64,000 bases of DNA, taken from Rotaria macrura. Its lineage: Eukaryota > Rotifera > Eurotatoria > Philodinida > Philodinidae. Below the pieces are notes generated by a model. It saw nothing but the letters and a program-made list of their open reading frames with translations. It did not search any database and had not been told where the DNA came from. This document shows, one piece after another, positions 37,301 through 49,820 of the stretch. The stretch covers positions 1-64,000 of the forward strand of contig OENT01000176.1 of assembly GCA_900239685.1 (NCBI GenBank), read 5' to 3'. How positions within the stretch are numbered: the stretch's first letter is position 1; every line of letters begins with the position of its first letter. The position numbers and the translations under genes were made by a program.

Positions 37301-40300
37301 AGGTGAAAATTATCTGTTTTGAAATTTCATTTTTGTTTTTGTTGAATGGATATGTTTCATAAAAACACAATTAAATCTACAGTAAATTTGTCTCATTAAA
37401 CTTTTATTCATCATTTAAGATGATAGAATTCTGTTAGAATTTTTCTATTGCTAAATTGTAAATTTAAAAACTAAATTAGTTCTACTGAGGCTAAAGTAAG
37501 GATCATCTATTAAAAATATACCGGAATGGTAAACATAATGAAACTCTCGTAGCCTACGTATTATTTTTTTGTCGATGAACCTATGGTTGATGACGAAAAA
37601 ATAACTACTATGTTTACTTTTGGTATAGTATTTTTCTCTTGGACTTGAAAGAAACCGTTCTTTCAACATGAACATGAAACAAAGGTCTATCTAATAAATA
37701 CTATATTGAATCAAACTATGATTCGTTTGTAAGTAAAAAAAAAAGAAATAAAGTATTTATAATCTTTGAGTGATTCAAAGATAAACATCGCAATTAAAAG
37801 TATATCTTTATTTCTTATAGTTAAATATTTATGTATTCTATATGAGAGAAGTGCACTATGAAAGTGTATTAACAATAAATGTATGTGAATAAAAACGTAT
37901 CTATTCATCTTGGTATTGCTACCTCATAATTTAGTTAGATCTTGTTTTTACTGATTTCAACGTATTGTTTGAACTTTTCTTCATTAAATTGAAATACTAA
38001 CCTATCTAGATTTCAATGTACTTAATTTCTTCTTTTTTTATTTCTCAAAACAAATTAACATTAATTCACTTATGTTATACTGCAAACAAATTTGCTTGTT
38101 AAACATAATTAAATGTCTTAATAGTAATGAATATAAACATTTACGATGCTATCAATAATCTACGAAGTCGTTTTATTCGTTCTTGTTCGATAGGATTTAT
38201 ATGATTTCATGCAACCGTTGATCTAGGGTAGAGATTGATTGGAACATAGTTTCTAGTGAGCTACTTGAACAACGATAACTCGATTGAATAGAAATAGAAC
38301 TAAAAGAATTTATTTGATTTCATTGAAAATATTGAATATTATTCGTATGTTATTAATAAAATGTAATTGTGTCAAGTTTTCTATATGAAAAAAGAAGCAT
38401 TCAGACGAAGTTACTTGTAAAACAATATGCATCTTTATCATTATTATTAATAGTATTAATTCATCAGAATATCTTTTCTTAATGATAAAGTATCATGTTA
38501 AAGACCATGAGATTTTATTTTCAATGAGCGATTACTAATGATAAATAATGCTTATAGCTGTATGTCGTTGAACTTATAGAATCTCTAGAATGTTATTTGA
38601 TATATATGAGCTAGAATTGAAAGCAATGATCAAGATAATTGCTTTCGAAATGTAAGGTATTTGATACTCCTATCAAGACGTTCAAACCAAGTAATATGTC
38701 AGTTCTCTGTATTTATCAATCATACGCGAAGTTCAGTTATTTAATCTATATATATATATATATTCTTCTACTGTTATTAGTTGTGACTTAGGAAAATAAT
38801 TTGTTCGCCGATATAGACTAGACGTATTACGTAATAATAAAGTCCATCTTAGCTGACTTCTTTAGTAAATAATGATTCTCATTATAAATTATAATAGTTC
38901 TAAAAAGATCTTGTTCTTGAAATCTTGAGATTACTATATGAATCTTGTACAAAGAATTATGATCATGAATCTTTAGATTTGTGCTTGAACGAAAAAAAAA
39001 AGCTGTTCGATAGAGTCGTTGAAATCAAAAATAACATTCTATGATTTGAATAGAACAATACTTCAAATGTTGATACTGTTTGAAAAGTCAATTATTTCTG
39101 TCGTATCATTTATGTACTTTGAAAAGGAAAAAGAATTCCTTCTTTTCTCTATGGAAATTAGATGCGTTTCCTTTTCTTTTCTACTCAAGTGGATCAAGTA
39201 GTTGGCACGAAATTATAGATGTTTTTTCAATGGAAATAAGGGAATACATGAGAAGACCATTCTTTTTACAGCTGTCCACACACTAGTCTCATGTTTTTGA
39301 GAGAATTAGTCATAGACCGAATATGCATCGTTTCTTTTCTTCCCTCTTTATTCTAGTGCTACAAACGGAACATCAAGTACAATAAGAAAAACTATAGACG
39401 GCAAACGAATGATTATAGCTAGAAGTTCTTCTAAATCTTTAGAGTCTTTAACAATAACAGAAGATAAATTCTTTTTTTTTTCAATTTTTCATGATTCGCT
39501 TTGCTAATGTTGCAAAAGTAGAGAAGCTGCTTTTAGGCGTACTTTAGTTAATTAGTTTTCAACTGTCTAGCTTCATAAATTAAACAATCTTCATCGTTTC
39601 TATTCGAGGTGAACTAATGATATGATTGTAAAAGACGTACTATTAATATATTTTTACTAATAACATAAGTATGAACATCCTAGACTTCATTGAAATTTGG
39701 AATAAGATGAAGTGAATATCCAACAGCGTCATTGTATTTATAGGTGTACATTTAAAAAATAGAAACGGTACATTATGAATTCCTGATCTCTAGCGATTAT
39801 TTTCAAATAAGAATTTTATCTTCCAATTTCAGAAGAATTTTAAAAATTCGCTATTGCTTTATCGGATAAACTCAAGATATTTCTGTAAGAACTAATATGT
39901 GCAGAATGCTGTAGAGTTCCGTTCGATAGATTAGGAATAATACATGCTTTTCTATGACTAAAAAATCAAAGAAGATGTACTCATGATAATCGGTAGGGTT
40001 TATTTACTATTCATTAAAATATCATGGTTTATTTGTTGTAGACAGTAAACTAAGAATTATAAGATGAATTCCTACGATGGAGTTTGAGTTCAGCTCAAAT
40101 GAAAACACACTACTTATTAAGGATTCGATCGATGTATGAATAAGTAAAATCAAGCTCGTGAAGTATTCTTAGCTAAGCAAAAATCGTATACGAAGATTCA
40201 TGAGAGACACAATAGCATTCAAATTCAGGAAAAACATCAGCATGAAAACGGTTATTACATAGAACGCCCCGATTGCTACAAGACAAATTAAGGTAAATTA

Positions 40301-40778
40301 TTAGCAAGTCGCATGAAACGTACATCCGAAATGAAGAAGAACAGAGTATAGTTCATTTAGTAGTAATACGTTCTAGTAAAGAAGTTTCATTTTTCCCAAG
40401 ACACTTTGGATTACATGCATTGTACATTTGTATTAGGAAATTGAGAAGGACAAGTAAGTTCCACATTTCAACTCACTAGAACTCTCAGTAATACATTTAT
40501 TTTTTGTAGAAAAATGCTGTCATGATGAAATTCCGTTCATATGTTCACAGGAAGTGACATTCAACATAAACTTGTTTACTGCCAGAATAGAGAAAGAAGA
40601 AAAGATCGCATTTATTTTGTCATTCCTCTTTTTTCTTTCTTTTTATTAATCTTTGCACAAAATGTCAAAGCAGAGTATTTAGATGAGTAGAAAAGTTAAA
40701 CTGGATCGTCATTTGATCTATTCTATGTTTTTACTTTCTTTCATAATTTTAAAGATAAAAACTTATTAATTAATTAAC
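34335..40778. other. 6.4 kb gene desert
   Basis: No frame here shows protein character; the longest are about 85 codons and Phe/Lys/Ile-rich. A short TA run lies near 38748-38762. I see no RNA gene or clear element. Confidence 0.45.
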
Positions 40779-41420
40779 ATGGCCGAGCACATAGATAATG
40801 TTCGATTGCATGAAGATATTCATTATCGTTTTGATTATTTTGCAAAATTTGTCAATTTTACACCAGAAGACGTGGCTGCATTGAATACCTTTGCAAATGC
40901 AGCCGTTTCAGTTATTCCAGTTATTGTCGATTGTGTTTACAGAAGGTTATTTCAATTTGATATAACGAAAAGTTACTTTGTTATACATAATGAAGCTTTC
41001 GATGGTACTTCAAAAAAACATGAAAATATTTCACTCGATTCAGCACAAATGGTTTACCGAAGAGATATGCTAAGTAGTTATTTAAAACGGTTGCTTTTAC
41101 AACGTGAATGGACAAATGAATTTCTTACGTATCTCTCGAGAGTTGGCCGTATGCACACTAATAAAGTTGGCTCTTCGTCGATTAATGTTGATTTCATTCA
41201 TATAAATGCTACATTAACTTACATTGAAAATCTTCTGATTGACGCCGTTTGGTCAAATGAAATCTTTGACCATAATACAAAGAAAAATATTTTATTAGCA
41301 TTGAACAAAGTATTTCGAATTCAAAGTGATTTGTTTCTCATGCATTATCTTGAATCACCGAAAGATGATACATCAACACCAACATCAAATCGGGCCAAAG
41401 AAAAATGTATTTGTAGTTGA
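40779..41420 (+). CDS. Protoglobin-domain protein (globin-coupled sensor type) with CaaX-like C-terminus
   Basis: A 213-residue, single-exon protein covering one whole protoglobin domain. Protoglobins are single-domain haem proteins of the globin-coupled-sensor lineage, known mainly from archaea, bacteria and fungi, that bind O2, CO or NO. The N-terminal part (HYRFDYFAKFVNFTPEDVAAL...) matches the family's pre-A/A/B helices. The probable proximal haem ligand is His126 in VGRMHTNKVG, matching the family's VGxxH segment. DFIHINATLTYIENLL and the helix at 168-190 complete the fold. The last four residues are C-I-C-S after KEK, a CaaX-like prenylation signal, with Cys212 a possible second lipid site. 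The start has a good context (AACATGGCC) and AATAAA lies at 41469-41474. There is no other gene within 6 kb on either side. Origin by horizontal transfer is plausible but not shown. Confidence 0.88.
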   Translation: MAEHIDNVRLHEDIHYRFDYFAKFVNFTPEDVAALNTFANAAVSVIPVIVDCVYRRLFQFDITKSYFVIHNEAFDGTSKKHENISLDSAQMVYRRDMLSSYLKRLLLQREWTNEFLTYLSRVGRMHTNKVGSSSINVDFIHINATLTYIENLLIDAVWSNEIFDHNTKKNILLALNKVFRIQSDLFLMHYLESPKDDTSTPTSNRAKEKCICS

Positions 41421-41468
41421 CATTCATTTTAATTATTTATTATAAATAGAATTCTATTCTGATTATTC

Positions 41469-41474
41469 AATAAA
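41469..41474 (+). promoter_or_regulatory. Polyadenylation signal of the protoglobin gene
   Basis: AATAAA 49 bases after the stop codon. Confidence 0.5.
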
Positions 41475-43641
41475 TAGAATTCCTTCGAGAAAATTTTCAT
41501 TTTAATCTTTTTCAATTACAAACTCTGTCAAAATGATGAGTTAGAAAGATTTTTCGTCGAAGATAATTATATTCGACAGTAAAATGTTCATCGAAAATAT
41601 ACTCGAGGAAACAGATGATTGTGAAAGATGATGAACACAACGGTAATAAGATTATTGAAGAAAATAAAGGATGAAAAACGAAATGTTGATTGGGCTTGAC
41701 AAGTTCAATGAATTAACTAAAACACGCGTAAAGTATAGTCTATATTAAATGAACCAACAAATAAACGCTACAGTTCCTTTTAAAATCTACGGAAACTAAC
41801 AGAAAATAATGTACATCGTTTTGCTTGTCAATTTAAGTGACAAAAAAATCGGTGGTTAGTATCTTTTCTAAAATTCCGTTTTGTCAAGCTTTTTTTAAGC
41901 GTTCTTCTCTGAATATGTTGACAGGTGTTAGACAAGCTTATTCTAAACTTATTCTTAAATTTTCATTGTCGTTCTATGCATTTACTAGATTGAAAAAGGT
42001 TGCTCATTCATTATTGATAATTTTAAGGCTAAACACTAGTTATACGAATAGTCTACTTGAGAAGTATTGCGCTCGCTAGTTTACATTCATTCGTATCATA
42101 AATACTAGTTTATATGTTTATTGTCTATCATTGATTAGAAAATGAAGTTAAGACATAAATATTACCAGACTTCACCTCAAAAGAATTTTCTCAACATTGA
42201 AAAAAGATATTTCTATCTGTTCCATGTATATATAAGTATACTAACTTAACCCTTGACAAATAATTATGAATCACGCAAGCAATCATCAGCACATGAATTA
42301 GCTTTTCCATAATATAGGATTTGACATTATTTTTCTATATTCTTTCCAGTAATGCTAAATGAATCACTATTCGTCTATAAACAATGTTCAACTGTCTAAA
42401 GAGTGAATAATGATAAATGCGATTAAATCAATTCTGAAGTATTTATGCAACATCAACCGTGACGGTGAATAAAGTCATCAAAAATTCGTTATCGAGTATC
42501 ATAAATTAATTGTCTGCTCGGAGCTTGGAAAACGTCGTCGCATGCTCATTGACAACATTTTTTCTATAGGTTTTTCATTGATAGTAACAGAAGCATGTAC
42601 GTGAAAATAATGGAAAGTTCATTGAAGCTAATACCAGTGAGTATGAGTTAATAACACAAAGAAAGCTTTTAGATACAAAGAGAAAGTATACAATTGTTTG
42701 TTCTTAGTCAAACACACGAATATGATCGATAATGAAACGGATTACTAAGTTCATATGATTGTCATCGAATTCGTCGATGCAGCAAACAATAAAAGTTATT
42801 TTTCTCTTTTAGACGTAATATTCGTTGCATGTTCTCATCAGAGGTTTAGAATCTGCCGCTAAAATGAGAAATTTCCTCGATCATCAAAATAAAGAATATA
42901 AGGTTTAACCTCATCATTTTTTGCAAAATTTCTAGATTCTGCATTTCTACTCATACACATAGTTACAAGAAAAAGAAAATTAACATCAACTTGAATATTA
43001 TTTGACGGTATGCTTTCCAAAAAATGTTCTATAATTTCAAGTTCTGATTGAAGTCTTACATTGTCTTATATGCTGTCATGAGACTTGTCCTGTTCTGATG
43101 CTTCGGTATTAAACGAACAAATTTTCTGACAACTATCGAAATGAATCTTCAACTATTACTAATTTCATTCAGAAATGAATGTAAAGATAACATAACTCGA
43201 GTTAAATGAAAATCTATATTCTACGTTCACATCACTTTTTCGTATTAGAAACAAACGATTTATGAATGAGAGAAAAACAAGGGAATTCTATATAATCTAT
43301 CATGAAGAACAAAGAAATCGAACTAAGAAGAATTAAGCTACTACGCACTTTTGAGAAGCAGTAAGAGTATAGTTAATTGTTAGTTCATATTAATGTCATG
43401 CTTTGTAATGTGTAAGAAAAACAAAATTATTTGAAGAAGAAAGAATATTAATGAATGAAATGAAAAGAAACTTTTCCATGAACAAAAGAACAAAAGTAGA
43501 TTAGAATTAGAATCATAATAGTACGCTGAGAAATAAATAATACTGTCAAATAAAAAAAAGATTTATGACTTTCATAATGGTTTTTAAGCCTTGTTTCTTT
43601 CCTATATTGTCTAACAATCGTCTTTTCTCGTCTAGAGTATA
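41475..43641. other. Gene-free stretch
   Basis: An 80-codon open frame at 41837-42079 has no recognisable features; nothing else was seen. Confidence 0.4.
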
Positions 43642-44564
43642 ACAAGAGATGCAAAAGTCTTTGGAGAAATGTCAAATGCTGCTAGACCATGTTGTCAACT
43701 TCTAATTTAATCGATATTTTTCTTGCTTGAAAGAGCAATGGCTGAACTTCAAATTTTGTACCAAATGTATTTTTCCAGGACAAACCTAGAAAGGAGGAAA
43801 GGCCATAAACCAAACTCCAGTAGCAAATTCTTGCAACTTGTAAAAATCTGTATTCCTAAAAAATGTCCACTGCATCAATCGAATTTTAAGAAAAAAGACA
43901 GCAAAATATAGGGCATCAAAAACTCTATCGATATTAGCTTTGTTAAAAATTTTTACATCTATTCTTGACTCATCAATAAAATAATTTCAAAACAATATTT
44001 TTTTCATAATAGACTTTTTCCAAGAACTGTCAGTTTGCAATAATATCAGCCAACATCTTCAGCAACCATGTATGAATTCGATGCCTTTCACGTTAGCTGT
44101 TCGAGTTATATATCAAATTTTAGAGACTTTGCGGAAAAATAAATCAACAAATAGTTTTTTATCGTATCAAAATGGTCAGGTCATGAGAGCGACCAAAATG
44201 TACAGTCTCGCTCACAAAAAGCACTATGTTAGCCTAAAATGAAACGGCAAATTTAACTTCCAATACATGATTAAAAAGAACATCCTTTATGCTACAAAAA
44301 TCTTCATGATTCATTATTTTTCCATTCTCGTTCATTATAAAAAGAATCAATAATACTAGAAAGTGGTGCTGCTGGTTGGGGTTCTACTGGAGTTTGGTTT
44401 TTGACTTTTCCTCCGTTCCAGGTTTGTCCTGGAAAAATACATTTGGTACAAAATTTGAAGTTCAGCCATTGCTCTTTCAAGCAAGAAAAATATCGATTGA
44501 CTTAGAAGTCGAAAGAATGGTCTAACAGCGTTTGACATTTCTCCAAAGACTTTTACATCGCTTG
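43642..44564. repeat. Inverted duplication of a coding-like ~180 bp segment
   Basis: Left arm 43642-43823 (+) and right arm 44384-44564 (-) are inverted copies, about 88-90% identical, separated by 560 bp. Both encode the same stretch in the outward-to-inward sense, including LERAMAELQILYQMYFSRTNLERR. The right copy has the longer open frame (72 codons, 44574-44356 minus). Substitutions that keep the peptide over this block suggest the source was a real protein, but I do not recognise it. It may be a decayed transposon with coding ends, or two fragments of one inserted gene. Confidence 0.55.
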
Positions 44565-47500
44565 CTAGCATCAAATTATTTTATTGTTCGTCAATATTTG
44601 ACAGGTACGTTGTAAACTGAAACGAGTTACATGCAAACTGATGATTTTGTTCTATGAAATACGGAGGTGTTTTTTATATGAGTAGGCTGTGTGTCCTTAT
44701 CTGGCTTTTCTTGCATCAAAAGATGGAAAGTTTCATCTGTGTCATACGAAATATGCATAGTTGTAGATATAAATATGTCAATAAAAGATTATTCTTCTAT
44801 TGCGTCAATGTCATGGACTAGAAAAGCAAAGCAAAACATAAATGACAATAGTACGTCTTGTATTTCCTGTATTAAATCGATTGAGCACAACATTAAATTC
44901 AGCATTATACTTGATGATGGTTAATTAAATACTACTTCATGTATTTTTTTCCAACTATGGATTCTTTATCAGAAACATTTGCGATTTACTGTATTAATGA
45001 AAATAAAGACTACTGTCACTTTCATCGCAGTGATAGTCGTAAAGTGCATGACAATCGTAAAAAAAACAACTGACAGGTACTTCATTCTCCAATGTCATTG
45101 TGATGAATGATGATTTTTAAACTAGATTTGTACTTTAACATTAAAGTTTACTCGATAGATATCGATTAATCATATGTTCGAGTGTTTACATGAAACTTGT
45201 AATGGATCCACCCAACGTTGACGTGAAAGACATAAATAGAAAGATTATTGCTGATCAAATATTTCCTGTGTAACTGGTATGCAATACAAATTAACATAAT
45301 GATGTACAATGAAGATTGTCAATCATCTGAGAGACATCATTATAAACCTCGGTTAACAAAGGGCAGTTAGTATATGATGTACTATTTGTTTCAATAGATA
45401 CTAACTATCGAAATAGTTAGCATTTCAATCATTCTCGACAACGTATGAAACATTTCCATTGACAATGATTCAATCGGTGACTACTGAACTATTCAAATGA
45501 TGTAATATAGATTAAATGTTGGTGAAAAAGAATCTTCATCTAAACAGGTCGTTATTGATGGTTGAATCTACTTTGATTGTTTATTGAAACTAATCTTGTT
45601 GGTATAGCATATAACAACTGAAATTAAGTTTGTTCATTCAGCGAAATAGTTTTGTTCTAGAATGATGATATAGTTAATATTCGACAGGATTCGTTGACAT
45701 TGAGATATTTTTTCTCTGACTTGTCGAAGTAAATGTTTGCTTGCTATATTCAAAACGTCATCGAGCTAATTAGGATGCTCAACATTTAATCAGTAGACTA
45801 TGTTGATATTCAATTAGTGAAAGTTCAAAATTTGTCATGAAATGTAAAGAATGTCGAATAAAATTCTCTAGCAATCTATAAAAGTAACAGGCACACAAAT
45901 AAATTGCAAAAGCATTGTAATGGGATTCACTCGTTCATTTTCCTTCTTTCCTGCATTCCGTTCAGTCATGAAATGCAGGCATTATGAATGATGTACATGA
46001 CAGTACTTTGCTTTTATCCTTTGCTGTGATTTCAACTTGCAGTCTATGATTTAAAACAATAACTAACATAAAACCTATACTCAAGATCGATAGAATGTAT
46101 TAGATGAATGGATTCAAAGTGAAAATTATTAAAAAAACGACAGAAGTGAATGATTCCTCAAAGTTGAAAATCTAGATTCAGAATTAATACAACTCAATTT
46201 GATAAAATTTTATAGAACCAACATATGCCTTGCAAAGGAGTAGTTGAAAGCATAGGTTGAGTAATACAGAACATGTGAGGATAGCTAAAGATAGTCGGAA
46301 TAAAACCAGATGTCGTCAGTTTAACACAAGAGTAAATATTAATCTGCTTTATCGTGCAGACTGTGAATTTATGTGTCATTATTATGAGAACCCATTCAAC
46401 TCCTTCTGACTAGAACTATAGTCGTAGTTATTCAGTGCAATTTTATTTGATTGTTTCCTGATGAGATAGCAGGCGCCCATTAAATATGAGGCAAGTTAAA
46501 AACGAACAAAGGAGTTCATGGTACAATGGTGAAAAAAAACTCGGCGCTTTTGTTAAGAATATCATTGGTATCCGGTGAGATTTTGTCTCTCGAAATAGAT
46601 TATTCTTTTTTCAGTGATGTCTTCAGTTTCAATGCAAGAAACTATGAGACTAGATTGGTTGTTCTGCATGTGAGGATTGTAAGGTATATTTCTCCAATGA
46701 AGTAGATACGATTTAATCATGGACAGCCTAAGCCTCATATGCTGCTCTGATTAATAGAATAGAAAATTATAATCAACAACTGTCGCATAAAATCATTTTT
46801 ACTCAATCTGATAAAGTAGTAACACTCTAATTTCATATGTGCAGTAGTATTCGTAGCAGATATCTTCAATAGTTCAATCTCATAGTCGGAAACGAATGCA
46901 CTCAAATTTTTTAACTAACTGTTTGTAGGTTTTTTCTTCGTGAAACTTTTAATTTAGTCTTCTTTTCAATTTTATTTGATGCTGATTGAAAATTTTCGAT
47001 CATAATAGCGCATAGCTCTAAGTTCATACATTTGCAATACAACATTCTCCGAGATTAATTCATTCAGATCTTCTATAAACTGACCCAACCCCATATCTTT
47101 ATCATCATGCTGTATATCACAGTGAAATATATAGGGATTCGTTGGTGAATGTTTATGTACTTTTGAAACAAAATTAAAAATACATCATATAGTACGATAA
47201 ATATGTTGGTCAGTGTGTTTAGTGCGTCATATCTTGTAAATTTATAGACGTTTAGTAGCTATTAATCGCTGCTAGAAAAAAAAATAAAACCTTCTTTTGA
47301 CTATACATGGACAAACATATTTGAATATATAGAGCGATTTGAATCTGTTGAGACTGCTTTTTGCTTCATCTATATACGTAGTAACAAAAAAAGTCATATG
47401 ATAGAACTTAATGGGAGGCGATAAAATAATCAGTTCGATGGGGATTATCTGCATTGTGCCTATTATATATTTACTTATGCCGTTAATAAACGAATGCAGT

Positions 47501-47829
47501 ACAAAATATTAGCTCTAGTAAATCCCAATTTATATGTATATATTTACCTATCGATTTTAACACTTGTCTATGTAAGTGCTGAACACCTTGTAAAAAGATA
47601 ATCATGTTGCAATATCAATGGAATATTATATTGACTATTACCAGTACCTGACTGTTACTTTGGTTTTTGCTCTTTTTCAGCACAAGACGTAAATCACCAT
47701 TGATGTCTATCTTATGAGATACTGTTAGATTGCTGGGTCAGTATTGCATATGGTGAACGGAAATTGAACTCATGCATACACGAATCGTATTTCTTTTTAA
47801 AAATAGTCGGAATGAAAATCAGGCTATAT
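44565..47829. other. Gene-free stretch
   Basis: A 77-codon frame at 44691-44924 (+) and a short frame at 44944-45073 (+) have mixed composition but no recognisable family or splice context. Nothing else is supportable. Confidence 0.4.
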
Positions 47830-48926
47830 CCCAGGTCGAGTAAAACGGACACCGTTACGGCGTCGTTTACGGTCGTAGACGACAAGGATACGTTGTAATT
47901 ACTGCCGTTTACGATGAAAATACGGCTCGTTACGGCGCCGTATTACCCCGTTTTAACAGGGGCAGTAATACGGACGCATTTCTCCGTACCGTATACGGGG
48001 ATGTAAACGGCCGTTAATGAAGAATTACAGTGGCCGTATACAGATAGTATTCTCTATTGTGTACGGCAGTAAACGATCTGTTTTCCCGTAGTTTTTTGAG
48101 ACCTCGCCCCACGTCTTTTGCAAGGGATAAACATTTAATATGATCGAAAGTAAATTTATTAAATAAAAATAAATAAATGAAATTACAATAAAAAAAATAA
48201 TTTACAATAAAAATAAAATACATGAAAAGTTTCAACAAATTAAATAAAACTTAGAATGAAAGGGAAAATTCAAAGAAAATCTAAAATTAGATTAAAATTA
48301 AAAATTAAGTAAAATTCAAAGAAAAGAAAATCTAAAATTAGATNAAAACTGATGGGAAGATCGAAATATAATAGAATCTAAAATATGATAAAAATTAAGT
48401 AAAGTAAAAGAATAAATTTGAAATTAAATAATATAAAAAACTTCTAGTTACCGTTAGTCGACTCCATACCCTAACATAACCTAACGAATTTAAAATGTAC
48501 AAAGAAGAGAAATAAAGCATTCGAGCTGTAATCACATATATACAGTGATTGGTGTAATTTATGCGCATATTACAGAGTAGGAGAGAGGGCGCTGTCATTC
48601 ACGTGAAAGAGAGCAGAATAAAAATAAAGCGCAATAATATGTACAGTTCGAACAAGAACTAAGAAAAAAGGCATAAGTATCCTAGTAAAATGTGTTCTCA
48701 GATGGTCTGGCACCGTGTGGTAAATACGATTGAAATACGGGTGGTTTGTCATGACCGTTACGCTATCGTTTGCAATGGTCCGTAAACGACCATCCTAAAT
48801 ACGGCCGCATTTGCCCGTGATGATCTCGTATACGACAATTCGTAAACGATCGCCCGTCATGACTATCGTATTTCACCGTAATTGTGTCGCTTACGACCGT
48901 TTACGGATCGTTCTACTCGACCTGGG
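47830..48926. mobile_element. CCCAGG-ended element with palindromic CGTAAACG/CGTATACG subterminal arrays
   Basis: Terminal inverted repeats are CCCAGGTCGAGTAAAACG (47830) and CCCAGGTCGAGTAGAACG read inwards from 48926, 17 of 18 identical. Inside each end lies a CpG-rich block (47848-48110 and 48745-48915) packed with CGTTTACGG/CCGTAAACG and CGTATACGG palindromic motifs in both orientations. The middle (about 48140-48500) switches to A-rich, low-complexity sequence with repeats of AAAATTAAG-like strings, and carries one N at 48344. No transposase frame is present. It is likely a non-autonomous DNA transposon whose subterminal repeats bind a transposase; no clear target duplication (flanks TAT / TAG). 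Confidence 0.65.
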
Positions 48927-49820
48927 TAGTGACAAAACAATTATCATTAAAACTCTTTATACATATATCAATTATAGTAATACCGCTTGATTTACAGGTT
49001 TTCTATAGATTTCTTTTGATATTGCTATCGTTACAAAAGATGATGTGTCCTGTGATGATGTAGTTGTTGGCAAAAACAATGCTAGCAAATATGATTGTTT
49101 TTTCTTTTCTCTAGGCTTCAAATGGGACTCTATGAAAGAGTTGATTCTACCTTAAATTATATTCTTTTTTTCCATTGTATATCATAGTAAACGAAAGTAA
49201 GAATAAGATTAGTTCGTGACTCGTATACTGTTCCTTACAATCGTCGTGATGATACACCGAGAGAAATTTATCACCCAGCGGTGAGGGCATATGAGTGGAG
49301 ATAAGCAAAAGAAAGAGATGAAGATAAAAACGAAAAAACACAGGAGAACAAGTAAAATATAAGAACGATTTTCAGTTAGATGTGTATCAAGAACGAAAGT
49401 TACAAATCAGAAAAGTTGAAAGTAAATATGTTTTCGCTTTCTTTTTACTTACTACACTATACAGATGTAAATTTATATCATACTTCTCTCTCATCGTATA
49501 CATTTCTTGGTTATCTTGATGCTTTGAAGATGGTTTTCAAGTTTACCCCTGTTACGTAGACAGTCCAAATTCTTTGTTATAAGAAATCTGCAGATAGGCA
49601 GTCAAGCGATCCATAGTTTGGTTGTTTTACGTTTCTGAAGCACTGTATATGCCAGGATGAATGGATTGAGGTTGGTTCGAATGAAAACCAAAACCGCCGA
49701 TCACAAACAATGAGCACTGCTTTTTGAAGACAAAAGAAATGAAAATTTTCCATTTGTATTCAGTCAGTCCAATGAAGGTATTCGATACTCTTTTCGATAG
49801 TTTATTTAACTCTGTTCTAG
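48927..49820. other. Upstream region of the cyclotransferase-like gene
   Basis: No coding sequence recognised. The bases just before the ATG (TCTGTTCTAG) resemble a 3' splice site, so a 5' UTR exon or a trans-splice acceptor may lie here. Confidence 0.4.

Noticed and set aside
47848..48110. CpG-rich block as a CpG island promoter
   Set aside because: The CpGs belong to repeated palindromic motifs inside inverted termini, mirrored at 48745-48915; no gene starts here.
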